Part shown: positions 1 through 10,140 of the stretch, in pieces
How the letters are laid out: each line of letters opens with the position of its first letter
How positions within the stretch are numbered: position 1 is the stretch's first letter
Position numbers and translations under genes: made by a program
Assembly (NCBI GenBank): GCA_037783415.1
Contig: JAZGTN010000052.1
Span: 1,860,001 to 1,924,000 of the forward strand
DNA length: 64,000 nt
Direction: 5' to 3'
Source: Leptasterias polaris
Taxonomy: Eukaryota; Echinodermata; Asteroidea; Forcipulatida; Asteriidae
The notes under the pieces: generated by a model
Database searches by the model: none
Seen by the model: only the letters and a program-made list of their open reading frames with translations
Told to the model about the DNA's origin: nothing

Positions 1-790
1 TTTTATAATCTATTTTGTGTCAAATTGCACTGTCACCTTCCCAGTAGGGCCTATTGACGGTACAGTGTGCAAAACTTGCGCGTATACGGATTGGTTTATA
101 ATGTATGGGAGTTTATACCCTTCCCCAAAACAATGGTATGATGTGACCTTAAAGGGACACGTTGCCTTGGATCGGGCGAGTTGGTCTATGAAAAGCGTTT
201 GTAACCGTTTGTTATAAAGTGCATTATGGTAATGTTGGGAGCCCAAGTGCGCCCTCAGTGTTGATTATTGTAAAAAGTTTACTTTGGGGTCGCGACCTGT
301 AGACCCACTATCTTTTTCCGTTTGGTAGCTTTTGCACGAGAGAGCACATTGTAATTGGTCTCAATTTCTCTCCATTTTGTGGGGAGTACTATTTATCTGG
401 GAGAGATATTCTCTGAGAACTCTCTGTTAGTATCACTTATCTTAATTTGTATTTTGAAATGATAAATATTGTCATTTAGAAGGCCATTTAATTCGGCATA
501 TTGTAAACTTGTGTGTGTGTGTGTAGCCAGCCTCGTGTTGTGCTGACCTTTTGCCCTTTAGCTGTACATGAGTAACGGTGTGCATTTGTAATGTACATGT
601 ATGCTATTTTGTAGTCGATGTGCTTTATGGCATTGAATTAAATCAGTACAGGAGATCATTATTATATTTCACAGGTCATCATGTAGAATTTGTGGTTACT
701 TTTATTGTATTCTTCTGGTGAATCCTCGTCCTTTTTAAGTAGAGGACCGGCCTCCTTCTCGTGTCTCTCCAGTAAGAAAGATGTTTTTAA

Positions 791-2064
791 TTAGAAGTAG
801 AATACAATGATCCACACAAGTATGCCTCGAAATTGCGTGGTTTTCCTTTTACTTTGCGAACTAACACGGTCCGCCATTTTGTGGAGTCAAAAATTTGACT
901 CTACAAAATGGCGTGCCGTGTTAGTTCACGATGTAAAAGCAGAGATGCCACTTTTCCGGATTAAACCGGATTTCCGGTTTTATAAAAAAAAAAAAATCAA
1001 CTTCCGTTTTTTCCAGGCCGTCCATTTATTAAAAAACCGGAGAGAGAAACAAAACATGTTTTTTTTTCAAGCGCGCGCGATCAACAGCTTAATTAGTATC
1101 CTTACGTTCGAGGCGTAGCACGCAAACACCCTGCAGACGTGTGTGTAGGAAGTTTGAATAGAGAGCGAAGGTGTCATGCACACAGCCTTGAAATTAGTCT
1201 GATTTCGTGCTGCGGTGGTCTCCGATCGCATTCTCCATGCAGGAGGACGAGTTGTCTAATAGTAATACGTCCGATACATATCATACGCACACACACACAT
1301 AATAAAATCAAAGGCCGATCGCGATCTCCTCGAAACATTCAAGATTGAAAAAATCAAAAACTCAACAGTAGACGTGCATGTTCGAGGTAAGGCAAAAAAA
1401 AAGTGTTCCGTTTCCGATTACATGCCATTTTATAACAGGGTCGGTAGGTCGGAAGGTTTTTGTTTTTGTCGTTTTGTTGTATTCTGATACGTTTGGCGAG
1501 TGCGTAAAAAAAACCTACTTGCCCGATTCAAAACTAACAGCGAATGAACAAAAACTGAGCCAAAATCCATCCAAGACCTCTTCAGTATACTTTAAACTCA
1601 CATGAGGTACGCAGGAGATGTTTTTGGTTAATATGGAGGTATGATTGTCTCAGATATATTTCAAAAAATATAAATTTTCGGCTAATAGGTTGCACCAAAT
1701 CGTCCGCTTGCGACTTCTGTTGAGTCCACTCTCGTTCATTCTGGGGAGCGCAATCATCAATTTTGCACAATGAATTGGACAAAATCTTGCGCAATCCGTA
1801 GCGTGCGCTACCCACAATCAGCAGCTCAATTTGCATATCGAGCAAAAGTGTGCGCAATCTAAAGATTGCGCACTATCGTGCAAAAACGTGCGCATTTTTT
1901 ATTTTTTTATTTTTTTATTTTTATGCCGAATAAAAAGTTTAGGGTCGCGGCATAAAGTTAGGTTGGTTGGGTCACTCGCGACATTCATTAAGTGGCTTTC
2001 TGCTTTTGTCTAAGAAAAAAAAAATTCGAGGCATATTTGTGTGGATCATTATATTCTACTTCTT
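791..2064. mobile_element. Second TTAA-flanked inverted-repeat element, nested
   Basis: Inverted repeats at 794-831 and 2025-2062 agree at 36 of 38 positions and contain ATGATCCACACAA. TTAA lies just outside each (787-790 and 2065-2068). This suggests a separate insertion inside the 153-2169 element rather than an internal part of it. A hairpin lies near its left end (857-929) and an AT-rich inverted repeat GTGCGCAATCT near 1849-1873. No convincing protein is encoded. Confidence 0.55.
857..929. repeat. Perfect-type hairpin
   Basis: GAACTAACACGG and the complement CCGTGTTAGTTC enclose CCATTTTGTGGAGTCAAA and its inverse. The result is a stem of about 30 bp with a few mismatches and almost no loop. 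It could mark the subterminal region of the nested element. Confidence 0.6.
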
Positions 2065-2340
2065 TTAAAACATCATTCTGCATATGCACTCAACCATATG
2101 CACTTTATAACAAACGCTTACAAACGCTTTTCATAGACCAACTCGCCCGATCCAAGGCAACGTGTCCCTTTAAGTAGGAGGGGTTCCTTACTGCATCATT
2201 GCACCGTATAAAAAAAGCACTTGCGATTTGAGCATTTTCGTCAATGCTCTCGTGTAGATATAGATAGCTGCAGTTAATTTCTGGTTTCATCGAGGCCAGC
2301 TCCATCTGAATCCCACTTACTGCCTTGCAGCGATGAATCT

Positions 2341-3548
2341 GTAATCTCTTTACCTTTGTGGTAAACGAAGATTAATGGATATGCACCAAGGACCAAAGCC
2401 GACAGGTTGTACACTTTGGCTAATGGGTCACAATCTCGGACTGATCATGTGTTATGATAGTTATTTGCATGGTAAAACAAATATCAAATGCAGCCAAAGG
2501 CTCAATTGGGGGAAATACACTTTTGGTTAAAACCGCAATCGGTTTTAAAAAGGAGAGGTTTTATTAAAATATTCGACAATTTGAGGGAAATTAAACATGC
2601 TAGGTCCGATTTTTGGCCGACTTCACTCAAGAGTTTAGATTTAAAATTTCAATAGCTATTTTGTATTCATTTTGGAACGTTATGAGCTTTTATTTAAGGT
2701 ACTAAACAAAACAAATCCGCCGATAATAAGTGGTGGATAAATAACAACTATTATTGTCGGGATCCCATCATTATCTCACGACTATAACAATGTTGCATAT
2801 TACATCTATTTTATGCATTTTCAGTGGCATGTGCGAAAATATTGTTATTGGCTTACCTTTAACTACAATCCGTAAACAAAATCGGGGAGAAACAATTTGG
2901 GAAAATGAAAATTGTGATTTTCAGGTAACAAAAGATGGGCAAGTGAGTAAAACACATATTGAAAAAACAAACTGCGTAAAGGTAATGGTACCTTGAGTTA
3001 TAGGAATTATTTATACCACATGTGAACGAACAACAAATATATTCTAGACCCAAAACCTTGACACCAACCCTCTCCTAAATAGTTGTTTCTTTTATACACA
3101 AAATTAAGTATCCGCCTCTCCAATAATGATTGCTGTAATGCAGTCGTTAATTTTCAAAAGCCACATTAATAATAACCATTCATGTGTCATGGTATAAAAA
3201 CAAATTAACCAAAAATAAATGAAAAAATATACCATAAGGCTTGTCTGTAAGATTGGCAAATTCCAAACGTGCCTGAAAACGGGTCTCATCTCTATTAGGC
3301 CTAGTTTGCTTCTGGATTGGATTTCAGCAAATGTTTTGGTTTTCTCTCCTCCCCGCACCCCCCCCCCCCCCGCCCCCCTTTCAGAAAGCAATGAACCCGT
3401 CGGTTAAATGGTAACAAAAACATTATTCAAATAATAAACCACAAGGGAAAAACATTATTCGTTACACTTAGACTTTAATAAAACGGGATAATGTATTTCG
3501 ATGGCGTTTTGTTTTCTCAAAGCATGAACACGCGTTTTCATTCAAAGT
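2341..3548. other. Unmatched insert in copy X; no gene recognised
   Basis: This stretch is missing from the homologous copy at 46955-48012, where the flanks are adjacent. No terminal repeats are evident. It contains a pyrimidine run of about 20 bases (3357-3377, nearly all C). Nothing looks protein-coding. Confidence 0.4.
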
Positions 3549-3733
3549 TTCACCTTCGAAAAAAAGTTGAAGATTTGGAACAGTAAGTTTTGCTCCATTT
3601 GTTGTCCTTTGTTGTCGTACAACAACCCGTGTGGATCCCTTTTCAGTAATAAATACGATCATTATCTAATCAGCCTGCTATCAATTCCTTATTTATTACG
3701 TACGAAGTCCGATTAGTGCCATAAATTGCTTTT

Positions 3734-3935
3734 TTGCAAGTATATGTTTCACGCAGTTCTTGTTTTTTGAAGTATAGGCTAGGGCCTATATTTATCAATT
3801 CTTGTTTTTTGAAGTATATATTTGGCGAGTCTTGTTTTTTTGGAAGTCTATATTTAGCAATTCTTGTTTTTTGGAAGTATATATTTGGCGAATCTTGTTT
3901 TTTGGAAGTCTATATTTAGAAATTCTTGTTTTAAC
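3734..3935 (+). repeat. Minisatellite, about 50-60 bp alternating unit
   Basis: The repeated phrase is TTCTTGTTTTTTGGAAGT followed alternately by ATATATTTGGCGA or CTATATTTAGCAA. About four units are present. The same array recurs at 47528-47738 in the second copy of the surrounding repeat. Short open frames across it are by-products of the repetition. Confidence 0.75.
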
Positions 3936-4210
3936 ACAATAAACACAATGTACATGCGACATAATTGAATTGTCGAAACGGGGGGCCATTAACTATTTTT
4001 AGCATTTATACCATTATTTCCTTTTTATTGGTAAGCAGTTTGCAACAGCTAATTCAATGTTTTCGCAATATAAATAACAACATGATTAATTTAGATTTTA
4101 ATGTTGATATATACGATACTGTAAAACTGGCATGTATTTGGATCAATGTAAGGTGCACCACTGGTCCCGATAAAGCAGATGTTATTGATTGTCTATACAC
4201 TCTTTGAATC

Positions 4211-4559
4211 AATTGAAAGTATAACATTGGTACCCTTGGTAAAACTGCTGATATTAGTCGCCTACTCTTTAATTCAAAATGGTTTTAGATTGAATCAAGA
4301 AAAATGATACTGTATAAAATTGCTCGGATTATTTTACGCTGACTATGTTCTGAAACAAGGTACGGCACTTACATTGTACATGTACATTATAGAAAGAATT
4401 TGCTGGTACTGCGTCGAACTTTAAATCACGTTCACCAAAGAAAACTAATTAAATAAAATTAACTATTATTTTCTTGTGATCATAGACAGACAGAAATGGC
4501 GAAATGAAAATATGAAAAAACATGTATTATTAACGAGGGAAAAAGCCGACCAAACTCAC
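4211..4559. other. Intergenic or intronic, nothing recognised
   Basis: AT-rich sequence downstream, on the minus strand, of the exon at 4560-4740, so it would be the start of that gene's first intron. No second exon is apparent here or elsewhere to the left. Confidence 0.3.
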
Positions 4560-4740
4560 GCTGTCCCGGCAGCGGATAACCCACAGGAGGTGGTGCTGCA
4601 GGGTACCCACCCTGGCCCAGTGCAGCTGGTGGATATCCCCCTTGCGTATAAGCTTCTTGCCCGCTCGGAGGCTGGTAAGCGCTGTACGGCGGTACCGCAC
4701 CTATCATTGGTTGCTCTCCCATCTTGTCTTCGTTCTCCAT
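4560..4740 (-). CDS. First coding exon of a Pro/Gly/Tyr-rich N-terminus protein
   Basis: The minus-strand ATG at 4740-4738 opens 60 codons beginning MENEDKMGEQPMIGA and continuing with PPYSAYQPP, GGYPPAALGQGGYPAAPPP and GYPLPGQ. The frame then meets a strong donor (GTGAGT, 4559-4554), so the exon ends at 4560 in phase 1. Low-complexity N-termini of this kind occur in small membrane proteins such as LITAF/CDIP, BRI3, lifeguard-type proteins and phospholipid scramblases, and in annexin A7/A11. The diagnostic C-terminal domain would lie in later exons, probably left of the window. The biased but non-repetitive composition and good donor argue for a real exon. The function cannot be assigned. Confidence 0.6.
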
Positions 4741-5129
4741 TTTTAACTGCTTGGCTTATACGTCAACAACCACCTTCCCCTTATATTATGCGTATATTCT
4801 ACACACGACAAGAAGGTTTGCTGAGTTGTTCGTAAGTTAAGTATAGCTGATGCTTGAAGGGGCCAACGTCGCAGAGTGGGAGTTGTACAGTAACACCAAC
4901 ACCCACAATAACGCGGTTCAACCTCGTTTTCAACTCAGGACGGGTTGGCAGTAGACACGAACGAGCCGATCGTACATATACTGTACATTACATTGCGATC
5001 GTACGAGCATCGAGGTCAATTTCCGCCCATACTGTGCATTTTTAATCTTCCTCAACCTTTATGGCAAAACCAACTTGGATGTTATAGGTGTGCATTAGCC
5101 TCCTCTCCAGAAGTGCGGAAGTACTGGGC
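4741..5129 (-). promoter_or_regulatory. Presumed 5' UTR and promoter side of the exon at 4560-4740
   Basis: Sequence immediately upstream, on the minus strand, of the putative start codon. It is less AT-rich than its surroundings and has several CpGs. I see no certain TATA box or initiator. The inverted-repeat arm containing TAGTCTTGGTGCAAGACG begins about 400 bp upstream of the ATG. Confidence 0.25.
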
Positions 5130-5320
5130 ACGTTGTAGTCTTGGTGCAAGACGTCCCTGTTCTGTATTTCCACGATCCGCCCCATTACAAATTGCCGCCA
5201 ATAGAGGGCGCTATCATTCCACGAACCCGCTATCACCCACGAACCGCTATCACAGGAACGTCTTGGGAATCTCGTCGAGTATCACGTGATACAATCGCTG
5301 TGACCTATATCTGCATATTC
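5130..5320 (+). repeat. Left arm of a 2-kb inverted repeat
   Basis: It matches the reverse complement of 7015-7207 over roughly 190 bp. Within it, 5136-5275 is nearly identical apart from a 12-bp duplication containing CGCTATCACCCAC. The outer end is TAGTCTTGGTGCAAGACG and the middle contains CCAATAGAGGGCGCTAT. The inner ends differ by small palindromes: TATCACGTGATA here and CCTGGAAAATTCCAGG in the other arm. The pair may be the termini of a DNA element whose loop was later occupied by the foldback element at 5837-6528. Confidence 0.7.
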
Positions 5321-5836
5321 ACATTGAGGTCACAACAGCAATACGCAAGCGTACGAACACAAATTTTAAGCCGCATAACGACCACAACAGACTGGTCACG
5401 TCATGTCAGCTGCTGTAAAATGTAGCAGACGAAATTGTATGGTCTACTATACTGACTGACACACTGTGTGCTGTTCTGTGTAGCTAGGACGGTCGGCCTC
5501 TTTCGTGATTTTTTGCAATTATGACGGCTAACTTTGCTGGCGAATAATGGCCTCGCGATACTCATCACACCGTACGAAAAAGGGCGGATGGTGTATAGTT
5601 TGTAACCGGCAGCTAGTAACCTGTAAGAGTTACGCCACCTTACTAACGAAAGCCAAGAAAAGGGCTTCATCAAAGATTTAAGTTAGATTGTCGGCGAGGT
5701 GATCGAACCATCTGTTTCACAATATTGGTACTGTCTGCCTCAAATAATCAAAATTCACATTTCCCTTAAGTACACACTCAATGTTGGAGTATGATGGGTT
5801 GAGGAAGCTGTCAAGTAGAAATGCTTAGGGGTTCGT

Positions 5837-6528
5837 ATGGTGTTCCATATGTGCCACTCCTTTCCGTCGCCTTTTCAATTTTTTCCGTCGCCTTTTCAAT
5901 TTTTTCCTTCGCCTTTTCAATTGTTTCCTTCGCCTTTTCAATTTTGTCCGTCGCCTTTTCAATTTTGTCCGTCGCCTTTTCAATTTTGTCCGTCGCCTTT
6001 TCAATTTTGTCCGTCGCCTTTTCAATTTTGTCCGTCGCCTTTTCAATTTTGTCCTTCGCCTTTTCAATTTTGTCCGTCGCCTTTTCAATTTTGTCCGTCG
6101 CCTTTTCAATTTTGTCCGTCGCCTTTTCAATTTTTTCCTTCGCCTTTTCAATTTTGTCCGTCGCCTTTTCAATTTTGTCCGTCGCCTTTTCAATTTTGTC
6201 CGTCGCCTTTTCAATTTTTTCCTTCGCCTTTTCAATTTTGTCCGTCGCCTTTTCAATTTTTTCTGTCGCCTTTTCAATTTTGTCCGTGGGTTTTTCCACG
6301 TGACTACCAGGTGACTATCACATGATTCTGAAATTGAAAAGGCGACGGAAAAATTTAAAAGGCGAGGGAAAAAATTGAAAAGGCGACGGACAAAATTGAA
6401 AAGGCGACAGAAAAAATTGAAAAGGCGACAGAAAAAATTGAAAAGTCAAAAGGCGACAGACAAAATTGAAAAGGCGACAGACAAAATGGAAAAGGCGACA
6501 GAAAGGAGTGGCACATATGGAACACCAT
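5837..6528. mobile_element. Foldback element 2, 21-bp subterminal arrays
   Basis: The ends are inverted repeats starting ATGGTGTTCCATATGTGCC. Inside the left end are about 20 direct copies of a 21-bp unit (GTCGCCTTTTCAATTTTGTCC and variants, 5866-6290). Inside the right end are about eight inverted copies (6335-6505). A loop of roughly 40 bp separates them. The flanking octamers GGGTTCGT (5829-5836) and AGGTTCGG (6529-6536) agree at six positions, consistent with a mutated 8-bp target duplication. The 21-bp period makes four or more frames open on both strands; these are not genes. The architecture resembles Drosophila FB and sea-urchin TU foldback elements. Confidence 0.8.
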
Positions 6529-7014
6529 AGGTTCGGGTTAATGTTTACAATTTTGCAATGACAGGTAACTACTCAATGAATGAAATGCACAGTTGTTTTT
6601 ATTTATTTATTTTATTAATACAGATCCAAACACAAAAAACCTGTTCACACTTAGTCATTTTGTAGTTTTAAAATCATCACCACCCAAGTATACACAAATA
6701 CAGTTAAAAATAAGAACGATATTTCATGTAAGGTAAATACTATCAAGAATATTACTATACTATAACTTTCTATTACTTTAACTGTCAACTTTTACGGCAC
6801 GCTCCGCCATTACGCAAACGACAGCAAAATACTAGTTACTACCATAAAATAATAGCTCTATGGTTACTACGTACACACGCGGGTGTCGATTGACGGCGAC
6901 AAGTTCCATTCATTTTCCCCACACACGATTCCATGTGCAGCCACAGTACAATAATAGAGATCAGTGGTTCACAAACGCGGCAGGTACTAGACTGATCACG
7001 TGATTTCTTTCTTG
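6529..7014. other. Loop sequence between inverted-repeat arms, nothing recognised
   Basis: AT-rich sequence between foldback element 2 and the right inverted-repeat arm. No coding frame or further repeat structure is recognised. Confidence 0.3.
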
Positions 7015-7207
7015 CAAAGAATTATGCAAATTTCTACGTCACAGCGGAATGTCCCTGGAATTTTCCAGGCAGTTTGACGAGATTCCCAAGACGTTCCTGT
7101 GATAGCGGTTCGTGGAATGATAGCGCCCTCTATTGGCGGCAATTTGTAATGGGGCGGATCGTGGAAATACAGAACAGGGACGTCTTGCACCAAGACTAGG
7201 CACGTTG
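7015..7207 (-). repeat. Right arm of the 2-kb inverted repeat
   Basis: Inverted partner of 5130-5320, with the outer end CGTCTTGCACCAAGACTA at 7181-7198. See the left arm for detail. Confidence 0.7.
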
Positions 7208-7261
7208 ACGCGACATGTCACGCAACGTTTGCGATATGCGATGTCCCTTCAGGGCCACCAT
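7208..7261. mobile_element. Solo terminus of foldback family 1
   Basis: The last 40 bp, TTTGCGATATGCGATGTCCC then TTCAGGGCCACCAT, equal the right terminus of the element at 7762-10134. No array or opposite end is attached. It may be a truncated or internally deleted copy. Its end faces outward toward the element at 7762. Confidence 0.6.
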
Positions 7262-7565
7262 AGTACTACATTGCAATAGGTAAGAGTGAAATAATTAATG
7301 TTCACAGATTTGCACAAAAATTGCATGGTGAAAAGATGGTCATGGTGGAAAACATTCCTTTGAAATGTTTTTGTTTGGAATGCCATACTGTTTTTGAGAA
7401 ATGAGAAAAAACAATTAGTTTTGATCTCTCGAGTCCAAAACCTGATGTTTGATAAAAGTGGAAACATATGATTGGATTTGTCACTGTTTTCTTGTGACTC
7501 CAATGACTGTTTTGGGCTGAAGCTTATTTGATAAACATGTATGGTCACATAGTGTGGATACGTCT
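7262..7565. repeat. Dispersed repeat related to 37030-37400
   Basis: The shared phrases, in the same order, are TTTTTGAGAAATGAG, the block around GAGTCCAAAACC, and TGACTCCAATGAC. The two copies are diverged. No coding capacity is visible. Part of a small AT-rich element family that also has a remnant at 59800-60110. Confidence 0.55.
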
Positions 7566-7796
7566 TTAACACTTAACAACGTTGTCCTTGTTCTTTTAAA
7601 TGAAGCGTATGGAAAGAAGTAAAAACAGGAGGATGAAATAAACAAAACCTAAATGAAACCATGTAATGCACTGTACAGTTACTTGCACCACTAGTCTAGC
7701 CTACATGAGGAAATCAGCATTTTTCAAGGACTGAACCATTGTGCAATTAGATCTAGTCTGTATGGTGGCCCTGAAGGGACATCGCATATCGCATAC

Positions 7797-8220
7797 GTGT
7801 GCGCACACGTATGCAATGTCGTGAAACAATTCGCGAATATGTGCGCACACGTATGCAATGTCGTGAAACAAATCGCGAATGTATGCGCACACGTATGCAA
7901 TGTCGTGAAACAATTCGCGAATATGTGCGCACACGTATGCAATGTCGTGAAACAATTCGCGAATATGTGCGCACACGTATGCAATGTCGTGAAACAAATC
8001 GCGAATGTATGCGCACACGTATGCAATGTCGTGAAACAATTCGCGAATATGTGCGCACACGTATGCAATGTCGTGAAACAATTCGCGAATATGTGCGCAC
8101 ACGTATGCAATGTCGTGAAACAAATCGCGAATATGTGCGCACACGTATGCAATGTCGTGAAACAATTCGCGAATGTGTGCGCACACGGTATGCAATGTCG
8201 TGAAACAAATCGCGAATGTG
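7797..8220 (+). repeat. 42-bp satellite array, first copy
   Basis: Ten consecutive units of 42 bp. Each holds the small palindromes GTGCGCAC, ACGTAT and TTCGCGAA. The last unit has one extra base (ACACGGTATGC), which shifts the open frame. Confidence 0.9.
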
Positions 8221-8289
8221 TGCGCACACGAGTGCGAATATATTTGCGATGTCGTGAACGTTTATTGCATACCAAGTTGCATACCTTTG

Positions 8290-8690
8290 GGATGATGTCA
8301 TAGTTGCAGACAATTTGTTAGTGACCTAGGGAGTACGTGGCGCTACAGTCAGGCTCCTGTAAGCATGGCTATACAATAATGTGTACCCAGGAACTTGGCA
8401 CCAGGCCAAGTTTCGCCAACATGTACTACAGCATAAGCTATCTACCTACAGCCTACTAATAAGTACTTGTGCTATTACAATCAAGGTCGAAGAGTACGCA
8501 CGCGCGAGGGTATTTTACGGTCAAACACGCCCATTTTATGTTAATAGCCCACGTGAAAAAAAGAAATACGCCACCCGCCTCGCTTGCCTCACAACAATGA
8601 CTACCGCTGCAATGACTACCGCTAATCTCACTGTAGGCAAGAAACCCCCAGATCATTAGACATTTTATTCAAAGGTATGCAACTTGGTAT
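8290..8690. other. Unique spacer of foldback element 1, repeated at 9431-9831
   Basis: Non-repetitive sequence of about 400 bp between the opposed arrays. It is flanked by the inverted pair TATTGCATACCAAGTTGCAT (8263-8282) and its complement near 8680-8699. Two adjacent copies of AATGACTACCGCT lie near 8598-8623. No gene is recognised. Confidence 0.6.
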
Positions 8691-8909
8691 GCAATAAACG
8701 TTCACGACATCGCAAATATATTCGCAGACGTGTGCGCACATTATTATTCGCGAATTGTTTCACGACATTGCATACCGTGTGCGCACACATTCGCGATTTG
8801 TTTCACGACATTGCATACGTGTGCGCGCACACATTCGCGATTTGTTTCACGACATTGCGTACGTGTGCGCACATATTCGCGAATTGTTTCACGACATTGC
8901 ATACGTGTG

Positions 8910-10050
8910 CCCTGAAGGGACATCGCATATCGCATACGTGTGCGCACACGTATGCAATGTCGTGAAACAATTCGCGAATATGTGCGCACACGTATGCAAT
9001 GTCGTGAAACAAATCGCGAATGTATGCGCACACGTATGCAATGTCGTGAAACAATTCGCGAATATGTGCGCACACGTATGCAATGTCGTGAAACAATTCG
9101 CGAATATGTGCGCACACGTATGCAATGTCGTGAAACAAATCGCGAATGTATGCGCACACGTATGCAATGTCGTGAAACAATTCGCGAATATGTGCGCACA
9201 CGTATGCAATGTCGTGAAACAATTCGCGAATATGTGCGCACACGTATGCAATGTCGTGAAACAAATCGCGAATATGTGCGCACACGTATGCAATGTCGTG
9301 AAACAATTCGCGAATGTGTGCGCACACGGTATGCAATGTCGTGAAACAAATCGCGAATGTGTGCGCACACGAGTGCGAATATATTTGCGATGTCGTGAAC
9401 GTTTATTGCATACCAAGTTGCATACCTTTGGGATGATGTCATAGTTGCAGACAATTTGTTAGTGACCTAGGGAGTACGTGGCGCTACAGTCAGGCTCCTG
9501 TAAGCATGGCTATACAATAATGTGTACCCAGGAACTTGGCACCAGGCCAAGTTTCGCCAACATGTACTACAGCATAAGCTATCTACCTACAGCCTACTAA
9601 TAAGTACTTGTGCTATTACAATCAAGGTCGAAGAGTACGCACGCGCGAGGGTATTTTACGGTCAAACACGCCCATTTTATGTTAATAGCCCACGTGAAAA
9701 AAAGAAATACGCCACCCGCCTCGCTTGCCTCACAACAATGACTACCGCTGCAATGACTACCGCTAATCTCACTGTAGGCAAGAAACCCCCAGATCATTAG
9801 ACATTTTATTCAAAGGTATGCAACTTGGTATGCAATAAACGTTCACGACATCGCAAATATATTCGCAGACGTGTGCGCACATTATTATTCGCGAATTGTT
9901 TCACGACATTGCATACCGTGTGCGCACACATTCGCGATTTGTTTCACGACATTGCATACGTGTGCGCGCACACATTCGCGATTTGTTTCACGACATTGCG
10001 TACGTGTGCGCACATATTCGCGAATTGTTTCACGACATTGCATACGTGTG
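8910..10050 (+). repeat. Second copy of a 1141-bp tandem duplication
   Basis: It reproduces array, spacer and inverted array of 7769-8909 with no difference that I noticed. The junction at about 8905-8912 fuses an inverted unit straight to CCCTGAAGGGAC. Either a very recent duplication or an assembly duplication of a palindromic locus. Confidence 0.85.
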
Positions 10051-10140
10051 CGCATATATTCGCGAATTGTTTCACGACATTGCATACGTATGCGCACACG
10101 TTTGCGATATGCGATGTCCCTTCAGGGCCACCATACCATA

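Larger units (their letters stand above)
153..2169. mobile_element. TTAA-flanked inverted-repeat DNA transposon, non-autonomous
   Basis: The ends are 72-bp inverted repeats, 153-224 and 2098-2169, with one mismatch, starting AGGGACACGTTGCCTTGGAT. TTAA stands on both sides (149-152 and 2170-2173). The homologous sequence at 47123-47126 has a single TTAA and no insert, so this is a visible empty site. TTAA duplication is the hallmark of piggyBac-type and Kolobok-type transposases. No transposase frame is present in its 2017 bp, so it would need one supplied in trans. A second inverted repeat pair lies inside. Confidence 0.85.
1..4210 (+). repeat. Dispersed repeat, copy X (interrupted)
   Basis: Segments 1-152, 2170-2340 and about 3549-4210 match, in order and in the same orientation, a continuous stretch at about 46955-48012. 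Copy X is interrupted twice: by a transposon at 153-2169 and by about 1.2 kb of unmatched sequence at 2341-3548. Both copies include the minisatellite with repeated CTTGTTTTTTGGAAGT and the block beginning TTGTCGAAACGGGGGGCC. The left limit lies outside the window. I see no coding potential; it may be an old mobile element or a dispersed duplication. Confidence 0.75.
7762..10134. mobile_element. Foldback element 1, 42-bp arrays, internally duplicated
   Basis: The ends are inverted repeats ATGGTGGCCCTGAAGGGACA. The left end leads into about ten direct copies of a 42-bp unit (GTGCGCACACGTATGCAATG then TCGTGAAACAATTCGCGAAT plus two bases). A unique spacer of about 400 bp follows, then about four inverted copies. 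This whole block of 1141 bp is repeated essentially without change: positions 7769-8909 equal 8910-10050. Units carrying AATTCGCGAA and AAATCGCGAA alternate in a three-unit (126-bp) higher-order pattern. The 42-bp period leaves up to five frames open on both strands, so the many long frames here are artefacts. Flanking octamers TAGTCTGT and ACCATATG do not match. No transposase is present. Confidence 0.85.

Noticed and set aside
5811..6325. Heptad-like protein with repeated KATDKIE, resembling a coiled coil
   Set aside because: Product of the 21-bp array of a foldback element; the opposite strand and other frames are equally open and the ends are transposon termini.
7701..9454. Many long open frames on both strands (repeating CAHVCNVVKQFAN, HTCAHIFANCFTT and similar)
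   Set aside because: They follow automatically from a 42-bp unit (divisible by three) without stops in several frames. Up to five frames are open at once, which no real gene shows.
7797..10100. CRISPR-like array
   Set aside because: Repeats are contiguous with no unique spacers, the setting is eukaryotic and no cas genes are present.
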